A stretch of 64,000 bases of DNA, taken from NCBI GenBank assembly GCA_947179155.2, contig OX359270.1, positions 5,756,577 to 5,820,576 on the forward strand. Direction: 5' to 3'. Position 1 is the first letter of the stretch. Each line of letters opens with the position of its first letter. This DNA is from Hedera helix (taxonomy: Eukaryota > Streptophyta > Magnoliopsida > Apiales > Araliaceae). Both the position numbers and the translations under genes were made by a program. This document shows, piece after piece, positions 24,101 to 34,843 of this stretch. The notes below the pieces were generated by a model. It searched no databases. It was not told where the DNA came from and saw only the letters and a program-made list of their open reading frames with translations.

Positions 24101-27100
24101 TTTAACTTTCCTATCCTTTTTGGCTAACTTGTCACTCAACATCACTTGGTAATAACCTCCGTTACGGCATAACATAAAGTAAGGATAAAGAATAGGCCTT
24201 CATTAACTGTGGCAAAATAGTAGGACCCTACGAGTCAGAATCATCTTATAAGTGTTGAAGAATTTTAAGAATATGCACATTTATATTGTATTACTTTGGA
24301 ATATGATTCCTCTAATTAAAAGGATAACACACATTAAAAATGTAATACAAATATTATTCAGTTCAAGATTCAATAATAAAGTGAGCTATATTGAATCTAT
24401 ATAATATAATCATCAGCTCATGAACTTTGCTAAGATCTGCATTGAGATTACCACTGCATCCCCTATGCCTAATAAACTGGAAGTGATTATTCATGATGAT
24501 GAAACGGATTCTGATAGGAAAGCTGTGGTCGAGGTTGAATATCTGAATAGACCCCAGCTCTGTTCCCATTGTAAATCCTTTGGGAATTCTTTGCTAAAAT
24601 GTCCCTCTGCTAATTTCCAATGGGTTCCCAAGTCTTCTGCCCTAGACAAGAGAAATGTTGGGTCCTCCTCAGACCATGTTCCTCCTGTGGTAGTGCCTCC
24701 CCCTACGTCTGTCCTTCCTGTTCAGCCTTCTGATGCTGATCCTCATGCTAGTAGTTCTGGGTCCGATCCCAATCTGGAATGGACCAAGATTTCTAAGGGT
24801 TACAAGATCTCTATCTCTCCTCTCAGGGGCTCGAGGGATAGCATTCCTATTAGCAACCTTTTTGTGCAGCTGGTTGGTTATGAGGAGGTGGCTTCTTCTG
24901 ATTCTGAATCAGCTCCCAGGCCTAATCCTCTGGTGGATACGTTGAAGATTGTGGATGAGTTTGAGGGAAGAGGGATGAAGAATAAGTCTAAGTTGTCCTC
25001 GGTACAGAACCAAAAAGCTAAGAAGTGTGGGGGGGGGGGGGGGGGGGGGGGGGGGGGTGAGGCCTCCCTTAATCACCTATGTCTCCATCAATTATGGTGA
25101 ATTTTTGTTCTTTGAATATTAGAGGTGTCAATAAGAGGCCGAAGCAAAATTCTGTTATTAAGCTGATCAGCAAACATCTCTTATCCTTTGTTGGTATTAT
25201 CGAAACCAGAGTTAAAGCTAATAAGGCTAGTAGGATTGCCAATTCTATTAGTAAGAAATGGAGATGGGAATTTAACTATGAGTAGCATATAAATGGTAGG
25301 ATTTGAATTGGTTGGGACCCTAATCTTTGGGATGTTTGCATTATCTCTAAATCATCACAGTTTATTCATTTAAAAGTCATGTCTTTTGAACTAAATGCCC
25401 ATTTCGTAATCATTATTGTGTATGGGCTTAATACTCCTGGTGAAAGGAAAATGCTTTGGAGAGACTTAAGGCAGATCGCTACTAATATTTCTCAGCCCTG
25501 GTGCATTCTGGGAGACTTTAATGAGATACAATCCTCTTCTGAGATTGTGGTGTGTGTTGGGGGTGGGGGGGGGGGGGGGGGGACGGCTCATGGGACTCTA
25601 GGATGCAAGATTTTAAAGAATGTTTGGAGGACCTTTACGTTACTAACCTAAGGGTTGTGGGCTCATTGCACACCTGGTGGAACTCTCAGAAGGCTCAGCC
25701 TATCTATAAAAAACTAGACAGAGCCATGGTTAATCACTTCTAGTTGCATGAATTCCCTAAATCTTCTGCCCTTTTTGTCTCGAGAGATTTATCGGATCAC
25801 TGCCCTGCTATTATTCAAACAGGTCTTAAGCTTCCTCATATTCCCAAACCTTTTCAATTTCTGAATTATGTGCTTGATCTGAATAATTACCATACTGTGG
25901 TTCAATCTGCTTGGGATATTTTTGTTCCTGGGGACCCGATGCAAGTTCTGGCTGGGAAACTTAAATCCGTTAAGAAGGCCTTGGCAGCTCTGAATAGAAC
26001 AGTGCTAGAGATGCCCTCAGTGCTACTCAGTCTGTCATTTCTATGAATCACTTAGATTTAGCCTTGTTGGAAGTCCAGAGTCAACAAACTAACCAACTTT
26101 GGGATGCTTTTGGAAGAAAAGCTCCTTAGACAGAAATCTAGGATACAACGGCTTAAGGAGGGAGATAGCAATTCTAGATATTTTCACCAACAAATCAAGC
26201 ATAGGTGGAATCTTAACAAAATTCTATCTGTACAGAATGCTGATGGGGAGCTTAAAACAGGTCACAATGAGGTGAAGCAGATTGCAGTGGATTACTTTTC
26301 TGATCTTTCGGGTCCCTCTGCCATGGTTGATTTGAACAATATGGATTATCTTGTTGAGCATATTAAAGTTACTGTTTCTCCTGGGGATGCTGAGGCTATG
26401 CAAAGGGATGTCACTGATGATGAGGTTTTGAGCACTCTCAAATCTATGAAGAGGAATAGGTGGGTGGGGATTTCACTCTTGCTATCAAATCCTTTTTACA
26501 GGAAGGATGTCTTCTTCGAGGAATCAACTCCACTGCCATTGTCCTAGTTCCTAAAATCTCTACTCCCTTTAGCATGACTGACTTTAGATCTATCTATTGT
26601 TGTAATACCTCTTATAAATGTATTACGAAGATTCTTGCCTCCTGTTTGAAATCTGTGCTCCCTAAAGTTATATCCCCTTCCCAATCTGCTTTCGTCCCGA
26701 GTAGGAAAAGTCTACTTGCTCAAGAGCTGTTTAGGAACTATCATCAATCATCTGGTCCTACCAGGTGTGCTCTTAAGGTTGACCTGAGGAAGGCTTTCGA
26801 CTCTATATCTTAGGATTTTCTACTCAAGACTATGGCGATGTTCAAATTTCCTCCCAAGTTTATGTTTTAGGTTAAATAATGCATTAGTACTCTTAAATTT
26901 TTTGTGAAGGTGTTAATGGAGAGCTCTGTGGCTATTTCAGAGGGGCCAAGGGATTAAGGCAGGGGGATCCCCTATCACCTTATTTATTTGTTCTTGCCAT
27001 GGAGATCTTTTAAGTGATCCTTTATAAATCTATCACCGACAACTTTAAATTCCACTAGGGCACTAAACATCTCAAGATCTCTCATCTTTGCTTTGTTGAT

Positions 27101-30100
27101 GATATGCTACTTTTCTTTAATATGGACCTTTATTCCTTAAACGCAGCCTTGATGCTTTTTCTGCTCTATTTGATCTTCATGCCAACCAAGCCAGCAACAC
27201 ATGTTTCCTCTCTAATACTCCTTCAGACATTGCTAACTCTATTATGAACCTTCTGGGCTTTCAGTTGGGGGCCCTTCCATCCATCCAAATTCTTGGGAGT
27301 GCCTCTCATTACTACTAAATTAAGCCTTGCTGACTGTCGGCCTCTTTTGGAAAGGATCTTGGGTAGAATTAATTCTTGGACCAGTTGTTTCCTATCCTAT
27401 GCTGGTAGATTACAACTCATCAAATCTGTGATCTTTGCGATTCAAAACTACTGGTCTTGGAAAGGTCCAGCCTTGCATAAAGGTGGAGGAAAAGTGGCTT
27501 GGAGTGATTGCTTTGCCTTATTCAGAAGGAGATTGGCTGTTAAGAATCTTGAAGAATGGAACAAGGCTCTCATGTTATTACATCTTTGGAGTCTGGTGAA
27601 CCCTCACTCCATTTCTCTTTGGGCTAGATGGATCAAGAATGTTAAGCAGCAAAATAAACACTTCTGGTGCATGGATATCCCGCTTGATTGCTCCTGGGCT
27701 TTTAGGAAGATTTTGCAGCTTAGACCTTCTGCCCTGCAGCATATTTCCTATCGGATTGGTAATGGGGAGCTCACCAATCTTTGGTTCGACCCCTGCCTAT
27801 ACATGTCCCTCCTGGCTACTGATCCATCTTTTAACCTCATTCGGAGTTCAGGGTTGTGTCCTCAAGCAAAGGTAAGTAGTATTATTGTTCAATCCTCCTG
27901 GCATCTTCCTAGCTCGAATCGCCCTGTTGTCATTGATTTCCGTAATAACTTTGATTATACCAGAAGTTACAATTCGAAAAAGTCTAATTCTGTTTCTTGG
28001 GATAATATTTATGCTCAATCTGTTAATGCTAGAATTATATGGCAATCCATCAAAAGTAATGCCCAGATTGTTGAGTGGTCTATTATTGCCTGACATAAGA
28101 TGTTAACCCCTAAATTTTCATTTCATTTGTGGCTTGCCTTTCATAAGGGACTGAGAACTAAAGACACTTAATGTGGATCTTTTGTGTAGACTCTGTAATT
28201 CCTTGGTGGAAACGTTTAATCATATGTTCTTCGGTTGTTCTTACTCTTTTCAGTTACTGTTAGCTGTTTTTAGGAGGTGTGGCTAGAAAGAAAGGGTTCT
28301 CCTGCTGCTGGGAAACTATAACCAACTTTATCCTCTCTAGACCTAGCCACACTCTGCACCATAGCGTCTTACATCTGGGTTTTGCTGCTGTTACTCATGC
28401 CATTTGGAAGGAGCGTAATGCTAGGAATCATAATGAAAGGTCTAATCTTGTTAGAATTCTGATCAATGACACTTTGAATATTGTTAAATGTAAGCTCCAT
28501 ACTAATAGGCAATTCTAAAAACAAAGAGCTAGAGCTGGTTTTTATATGCTTGATCTTAACTTAGATTAGTCATGACATCATTGGGCCTGTCCTTTGATGT
28601 CTATGCTAATCCTTTTTGGGGGTCCCAAATCCTTGTATCTTTCTTGCTTTTTATATAAAACTCAATTTAGCATAAATAAAAATATAAAAAAAATCGGAAA
28701 AGCATTTAAACAAGCAACACATTATGGAGAATTGAAGAAATAAGAGGGTTCCGTACAGAATTTCAATGCGTCAATAAATAAAACGAGTTAACAAGATAAA
28801 GAATGGTACTTACAATTATTGTTATCAATCTCGTCTCTTCATCAATCATTATGTTACCATATTGTAAATCATTGTGGCAGAATCCTATACGTTGATCACC
28901 ACAGAGACTGTTTTCCAACTCATATATTTCCTGCTCTATGGAATCCAAGCGAAAAGCCTTGGCTTCTTCAGGTGAAAACATACTTTTGGCTGCACTAAGC
29001 CAATTGCTGATGCACAAAGAAAGTCATCATTCATTAGTTAAGTTATGACATTGCAATCTATGACTACTATAGTCGTGATTATGTGTGAAAGGTGAACCCA
29101 AATTAATATCTATAACAAACTAAAATGCTTAAAATGACATACCGCAGTCTGTCCCAAAGTAACACGGTCTTTGGACCAGGCATATCAAGATCGTGAAACT
29201 CCTTCATTTTAGTTGCTATAAGGGCAGATATCTCTGGATCACACATATCAGGTGCTGATAGTGTCTGAAATTCATAAGAAAGAGTCCCCATATATTACTT
29301 GCACTTTTAATATGGAAGCTCCAATAGTTTGTTTACACTTTCAAAAGCACCCGAAACTAGAGAATGCTGAACTGCTATAATTGCAGACCATAATATTTCA
29401 CAAATCTTTGAAACCACTATACAAATAACCATTTGGATTTCAAGTAAACCTTTTATCACTAACAACAAGAGTCAAACAAGCTGGTCGCAGTACACCCTTT
29501 TAGATGTCATGCGGCATTAAGCTGCTAATGGGAAAACCCAAGAAAATATTTACCGTATCATATGAATCTATGACACCCATATAAGTCGCACCTAAAATCT
29601 GATGGATTCGAACCTGAATCGTAGCTTCTTAGGTTAATTCGCATCAAATGAATCTTATGCCACCCATGTAAGTCACACCAAATATGTGCTAGGATTCGGA
29701 CCCCGAATCCTAGATTCTTAGGTTAGTATGACTCAAATGAATCTTACGACGCCCATTTAAGTCGCAACTAACATGTGAAATAACTAAGAAGTATGGCCGC
29801 ACCATAAAGTTGACTTCAATGTGATAAAAAATCAGTATGGTCACACCAAAAGACTGAGTTCATTTATTAGTGCAGGATTTTAACATTCAGCAAAAACCGT
29901 CATTAGAGGCATCAGTGTCTTGAAACCATTGTTCATGCTCACAGAAATAGTTAAAGAAATGCTAACATGGGAAATTCAAACTGTCTTTTTGAAATCATGT
30001 CAGTCAACAGGGAAAATGGGTCTTCAAGATTTGAAAAATAAAGACACAATTGATATACCCAGTCAACTTGAACCAAAGTTATATCATTATATGGGATAAA

Positions 30101-30712
30101 AATCATGCATAACTAAGATAGTTCTACATATGTCTAAAACAACCCTCTATTTTGCATTCTATCAAACACTTATTGTTTCCACATTTAGATCACAATTTTA
30201 TATGTTAGTTGTGATAAAGCAGAAAAAGACACCTCCCAAAATCATCCCATCCCCCCAAAATCTTTCAGCAACTTGGAATTTTCTCATTTTTTACTAAAAC
30301 AAGTAAATATTTGTTCAATGTTACACAACAATAGCAAAGGAAATAGAGGTAACCGTACCCGAGCACGAATGAACTCCTCAATTCGCCCATTAGAGAACCG
30401 GCCCAATAACCGAGGTCCCTGCCCTTTCTTGGACATGAACTCAAATGTCCGGATTTCATTCTCCCTATCAAAGAAAACCTCAACCCCTTCACCATAAATC
30501 CTAACCAGTACCTTCCTAGACCGGTCTGTATTCGTTGGCCACTTAATCTGGTAAACCTTATTGGTCATAGCACCTTTTAGTGGGATCACCTGTAATGCAT
30601 TTGAATCAATTATATCATCCCACCGAGAAGCCAAAGATTGCAGAATCTTCTTTGCCTCTGCCGGTAAATGATCCTTCTTATTCCGCTCCGTTGCATTGTC
30701 CACCAAATCCAT
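21197..30712 (-). CDS. CK1: Choline kinase
   Basis: Seven exons join in phase with GT-AG ends: 30712-30359, 29264-29143, 29006-28814, 22273-22156, 22022-21975, 21530-21430 and 21316-21197. The product is 351 aa, the usual size for plant choline kinases. It phosphorylates choline with ATP to phosphocholine, the first step of the CDP-choline (Kennedy) route to phosphatidylcholine. Diagnostic sequence: ALQVIPLKGAMTN, KVLVRIYGEGVE (nucleotide-binding N-lobe); the Brenner phosphotransferase motif HNDLQYGN at residues 203-210 (catalytic Asp 205); the choline-kinase motif DYEYACYNPVAFDIANHFCE from 224; and WGLWGFIS plus DYMEYARQRFQQYW near the C-terminus. No transmembrane segment or signal peptide, as expected for a cytosolic enzyme. 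Intron 3 (28813-22274) is 6.5 kb and contains an antisense LINE. A partial copy of the gene's 5' part is at 59258-61845. Ethanolamine kinase is the main alternative, but the motifs favour choline kinase. Confidence 0.93.
23530..23930. other. Less AT-rich patch in choline kinase intron 3
   Basis: Long open frames overlap on both strands (23568-23924 plus, 23534-23776 minus). Neither matches a family I recognise, and no splice sites link them to the choline kinase. It may be a relic of another insertion. Confidence 0.25.
24420..25100 (+). pseudogene. LINE ORF1 (gag-like) remnant
   Basis: Contains NFAKICIEI, VVEVEYLNRPQLC and the zinc-knuckle-like CSHCKSFGNSLLKCP, in which the usual His of the plant LINE CX2CX4HX4C knuckle is Asn. 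A Pro/Ser-rich linker follows. The frame runs through a 29-G homopolymer at 25029-25057 near its end. The N-terminal domain is missing because the element is truncated. Confidence 0.8.
25029..25057 (+). repeat. 29-base G homopolymer
   Basis: A run of 29 G in the LINE ORF1 tail, preceded by AGAAGTGT and followed by TGAGGCC. Very unusual in this AT-rich DNA. Confidence 0.9.
25085..28518 (+). pseudogene. LINE ORF2 (endonuclease-RT) remnant
   Basis: Endonuclease signatures: CSLNIRG near 25100, LGDFNEI near 25515 and the catalytic SDHCPAI near 25795. Reverse-transcriptase signatures: SAFVPSRKS, KVDLRKAFDSIS (to 26813), GLRQGDPLSPYLF near 26960 and CFVDDMLLFF near 27090, a variant of the YADD box. 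The 3' part (27293-28093) resembles the plant LINE C-terminus, with a degenerate zf-RVT (LCRLCNSL, then TFNHMFFGC) near 28180-28240. Stops at 25283-25285, 25741-25743 and 26043-26045, further frame changes and an 18-G run at 25565-25582 make it non-functional. Confidence 0.85.
25565..25582 (+). repeat. 18-base G homopolymer
   Basis: A run of 18 G, after GGGGGT, inside the LINE endonuclease region, where it breaks the reading frame. Confidence 0.9.
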
Positions 30713-30759
30713 AAACAGGGGTTCCCCTAATCTTTAACAAAGGAAGGAATTAAACCCAT

Positions 30760-31560
30760 TAAAAGCTAAACCATACAAATCAAAATCAACACAACAAAAG
30801 TTCTAATTTTTCTAATTTGAGAGAAATAACATAGAATGGGAAAATGGTTTAAACCCATTAAAGGTAAATCATAAGAATCAAAATCAACCCAGTAAAGTTT
30901 TAGTTTTCCTCTACAAGTAAAAAAGCAGGTGCGAAAATGGTTTAACATAAGAAATCGAAATCAACCCAATAAAATTTTAGTTTTTCTAGTTTGAGAGAAG
31001 TGAAAAATGGAATGGGAGAGGTAAATCATAAGAATCAAAATCAACCCAATAAAGTTTTTGTTTCCCTCAACAAGTAAAAAATCAGGTGCAAATATGGCTT
31101 AACATAAGAAATCAAAATCAACCCAATAAAGCTAAACCATAAGAATCAAAATCAACCCAAAAAAGTTTTAGTTTTCCTCTAGAATTAAAAAAATGGGGTC
31201 CGAAAAAGGCTTAACATAAGAATTAAAATTAACCCAATAAAGCTAAACCATAAAAATCAAGATCAACCAAATAAAGTTTTAGTTTTTGTCATCAACCCAA
31301 TAAAGCTAAAACATAAAAATCAAGATCAACCAAATAAGGTTTTAGTTTTTTGTCATCTGAGAGAAGTAAACAATAGAATGTGAAAATTGTTTAAACCCAT
31401 CGAAGGTAAATCATAAAAATCAGAATCAACCCAATAAAGTTGTTTTAGTTTTCCTCTCCAAGTTAAAAATCGAGTGCGAAAATGGTTTAACATAAGAATC
31501 AAAATCAACCTAATAAAGCTAAACCATAAGAAATCAAAATCAACCCAATAAACTATCATA
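30760..31560 (-). repeat. Repeated units in choline kinase leader intron
   Basis: A unit built on AAATCAAAATCAACCCAATA, AAGTTTTAGTTTTCC and GTGCGAAAATGGTTTAACAT recurs about six to eight times between the start codon and the leader exon. Unit length varies (roughly 70-110 bases). The same array continues in the duplicated segment at 61320-61845, so it predates the duplication. Confidence 0.8.
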
Positions 31561-31569
31561 TTTTCTCAC

Positions 31570-31800
31570 CTGAGAGAAGTAAAAAATCGGATTACAAAAT
31601 GGGAGGATTCCGCACGGTGGTGGTGGGGATATCCGATGAAAGATCCTGCACAAATACGAGGAGGGAATTGTATCGTTTCTGTGGGAAAGATGGAGAGCCG
31701 TCGGATGAGAGAGAAACTGCGGGAATCGCGGTACATGCCAAGCGGTGCTACAACTGCTGACTCATGCATATGGAGGTTTTGGACGAGCAAATTAACTCCA
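31570..31800 (-). other. Probable non-coding leader exon of choline kinase
   Basis: The minus strand ends at 31570 with TCTCTCAG followed by GTGAGAAAA, a good donor. An acceptor at 30732-30733 (TTAAAG) would place 19 leader bases before the ATG at 30712. The segment is less AT-rich than its surroundings, fitting a transcribed 5' UTR. The upstream limit is a guess. Confidence 0.45.
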
Positions 31801-32164
31801 GCGACACTATTTTGGAACACGGTATAAAATTTTACTATAATCTCAATTATTAAAAAATAATTTTTGATACAAAAATATGTGTTACATTTTTATTTTTTAA
31901 TAATTAAAATTATAATAGTATTCTATATTATATTATGTTCCAAAATAATACATGTAATAGTGTATAATTGTATTTTGCTTGGGTTTAAATGGCAACTGCC
32001 TAGTTTTTGTCAGTGTACATACCCATCATTTTTGACTATTTAACTATACGCCCCTAATTTTAGAAATGGCTGAATTTTACTTTATTAAGTTTGTAGGATT
32101 ATTATGTATGCATAAAAACAAAAAAAATACTTAATATATATGATTTGTGAGGTACCATTGAACT

Positions 32165-32372
32165 ACTCAACCTGTTCCATAATAAATATATTAATTTAAT
32201 TTTAATAGTCAAATTGAAAATTTTAAAATAAATAATTAAAAATATTTATATAGAACATTAATAGTCTATTCTTTGTAGTTTATTATGACCATAATCTCTA
32301 GGGGTATATCTTGAATATTTTTAAAGATTTATTAATTTGACGTTTATTATGAAAAGGAATGAGTACTATATT
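32165..32372. repeat. Stowaway-like MITE remnant
   Basis: Left end CTGTTCCATAATAAATAT and right end GACGTTTATTATGAAAAGG are imperfect inverted copies of the Stowaway terminus (CCGTCCCATAATAAACG type). The interior shares ATTTATTAATTT and TTTGTAGTTT-TTATGA blocks with 52672-52921. Confidence 0.55.
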
Positions 32373-32452
32373 GTTACTTAAAAATATTTAGGTGAAATGT
32401 AAGGATGACTTGTGATTTATACATATTTTTGTATAATTTGTATAGTAGGCTA

Positions 32453-32862
32453 GGCCTATTCAACCGGTAAATACCTGTCATGTTCGAATCGAACTGGCAC
32501 CGAAACCGGTTTATCGATTTGGTATCGATTTTTATCGGATAAAAATTAAAATTAATATATTTAATATTTTATTATTATTATTATTATTATTGTTGTTGTT
32601 GTTATTGTTGCTGTTGTTATTTTTATTATTATAATAATAATTATTATTAATTATTTATTAATAAAAAATAATTATAAAACTAGTATAACCGGTCCAATTC
32701 GGTAAATATTGAACTAATAAAATGTGGTGCCAAAACCAATATTAAAAAATCGGTATATACCGATTTTTTTATATCAATTTGTTTTGTACTGAATTGACCG
32801 ATTCGATCCAATTCAAAATTTTTTAAAAATCGGTTATACCGAATGAATTACACAGGTCTATG
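32453..32862. mobile_element. hAT-type MITE with 8-bp target duplication
   Basis: A 410-bp AT-rich segment is flanked by perfect 8-bp direct repeats GTAGGCTA (32445-32452 and 32863-32870). The termini GGCCTATTCAACCGGTA and, on the other strand, GACCTGTGTAATTCATTCGG are related imperfect inverted repeats. Interior ACCGGTTTATCGATTT and its near-complement can fold. An 8-bp duplication is the hAT hallmark. Non-coding. Confidence 0.8.
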
Positions 32863-34084
32863 GTAGGCTAACGATGGTTGAGACAATGGACTGGAGTTGC
32901 ATATTTGATTTAAATTTAGAATTTGACTAGGATAATAACCAATTTTCAAAAATTTGGATTGGATCATCCTATCCGTTTATCAGAGTTGAGGAGACCAAGG
33001 TAATGTAGCTTAATTACTTTTTTTTTTTTTTTGTTGCTAAATTTATCTTAATTACTTTTATGTTATCTCATTTCAATTCACTTCGACTATAAGTGACTCC
33101 ACTTGTTAAATAGACTATTGTATAATAAAAATGATGAATTTTTCTCTTATAACAATATTCATAAGTACTCAAATTTAACAAAGTATACCCTTAATTAATA
33201 AACTCAAATACACTACCCACCCCTGGAGCTGTTTTTTGTTTTCATTTTAATTTTATTTGTCATTTAAATCTTCAATAAATTTTCTTACAAGTCTTTTTAA
33301 CTTTGGGAGAAAAATTTTGGAAGGAAATTTTAAAAAAACCTCCCTCTTTTCTTTTGTCTCAGAAAACTAACAAGCAAGGGATTTTTTTAATCTCATTCTT
33401 AAATTTCCTTCATTCTCCTTTCTATTCTCTCATTTTTAAAACTCACAAACACAGCGTTAAAATTTATACTTTCACTATTTTAAAATATAAGAATAATATT
33501 GACCCTATAAAAGTAATTTCAAATTATCTTCAAATTTAAAATTGACATAATTTGTTTATTTTTTAAAAACAATAAAACTGGCAATTAGTGATACTTAGAG
33601 ATAATTTATAATAGTAACTAAAATAAATGACTTCGTATCAATTTAAAATTTGAATATTTTGAGATTGACTTTGATTTTTTTTCCTCACTATTTCTCTAAT
33701 ATTTTGGAATTGAGGGAGCATGAGACTACATGAAACATATAACAGTGAAGCATTGAACTTGTTTATATTATTCATTACACACACACAGACAAATTACACA
33801 GACATAATACATGAAGGAGAGTACTATTTTAGCATAAGTTTTTGATATTTTCACATAATCATTTCTCACATAAAATAGGACCCATTTTAAAAAAAGTTAA
33901 AAGATAGAATCAGATGGTTTGGAAAGTTTGCAACTACAAAACAATGAATTTCATTAATATATGTAGACAAACAAATAGGACTGATGAGCAATCAATGCAT
34001 TAATGCGAAGCTTATCTTCTATGTAAAATATGATTGCAATGAACTTCACAAGTCCCTAGATCAGAATCTGGGGAGTTGGAATCA

Positions 34085-34440
34085 ATGTTACCTGGAAGGA
34101 GGTTAGTCTCGGTTCCATGCAAATCGATATGGGTAGGTGGTAAGGGTAGTTTTATATGGGTGCTTATAAATAGGAATTCTCTTAGAATCTAAATCCAACA
34201 AAACTAAGTTTTAGAGAAGATTTTTAGTTGAATCAACAATTTGATTCTTGCATATATAATTTAGTACAAATTTGATATTTAAGCATCCAATACTAAGTTT
34301 GAATATTGATATTTGTGCAATAATAGGTAAAGCGACAAAAAAATATTTCGGTAGTATGGGGACATTGGGAATACAACTACCAATACGCGGTTAACTAGGT
34401 CATTAAGAGTATCTATTAACTCTAGTTGAGATAGAGTTGG
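34085..34440 (+). repeat. Dispersed repeat, copy B
   Basis: Matches copy A at 13195-13500 in block order and orientation (CTCGGTTCCATGCAAAT, GTGCTTATAAATAGGAATTC, TTTTTAGTTGAATCAACAA, GAATATTGATATTTGTGCAA). It is about 50 bp longer because of an internal AT-rich insert. Confidence 0.65.
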
Positions 34441-34843
34441 GTATTAATAATGAATAATGAATTATAGTAGATTATGGATGTTCCAGAGTATAATGTTCAA
34501 AGCCACAAGAGGCCTATGTAACCACATCCACATGACAGGAAACATGTTGTGGCACAACCTCAACTAGACAGGCAAATGAAGGAGCTCCAAGATAAGATAC
34601 GCCACAGCTGTTATTTCCACTTTAGAGGTCTTTATAAAAACCACTAAACCATTGTCTTTCTTTCAAAGCTAGATCTGGAATGTAAGTTTGAGGTATGAGT
34701 TTCAGGATGTTCAAGAGGACCTTGGAAATTTGTAGGTGCTATTGAAGGAACAGTTCACAAAACTTTTAGCTGGCATTTGAATTATTTCAAGTTCCTAAAG
34801 TGCTTTCATGAAACATGAATGGATTTTTTTGGTCTGAAATTAC

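Larger units (their letters stand above)
24412..28690 (+). mobile_element. 5'-truncated LINE (L1-type) retrotransposon
   Basis: A non-LTR element inserted antisense in choline kinase intron 3. It begins inside ORF1, running into NFAKICIEI without the upstream DUF4283 part, so it was truncated at the 5' end. ORF1 and ORF2 remnants follow. The 3' end is an A-rich tail (TAGCATAAATAAAAATATAAAAAAAA, interrupted) near 28660-28690. Multiple stops and frameshifts make it inactive. The exact left junction is uncertain by about 20 bases. I could not identify a target-site duplication. Confidence 0.85.
31830..34500. other. Intergenic DNA between choline kinase and CNGC pseudogene
   Basis: Holds a Stowaway-like repeat, a hAT-type MITE and one copy of a dispersed repeat. 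The remainder is AT-rich with no gene recognised. A small open frame at 33303-33539 is low complexity. Confidence 0.45.

Noticed and set aside
29560..29780. tRNA-like GGATTCGAACCTGAATC motifs in choline kinase intron 1
   Set aside because: The T-loop-like GGATTCGAACC recurs, but no acceptor stem, D-loop or anticodon arm could be paired around it; it may be an old SINE-like relic.
30273..30497. Plus-strand open frame over choline kinase exon 1
   Set aside because: It mirrors a conserved kinase exon and has no family match of its own; likewise at 60338-60562.
31566..31827. Overlapping open frames on both strands near the choline kinase leader
   Set aside because: No domain or family resemblance. 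The segment is better explained as a non-coding leader exon.
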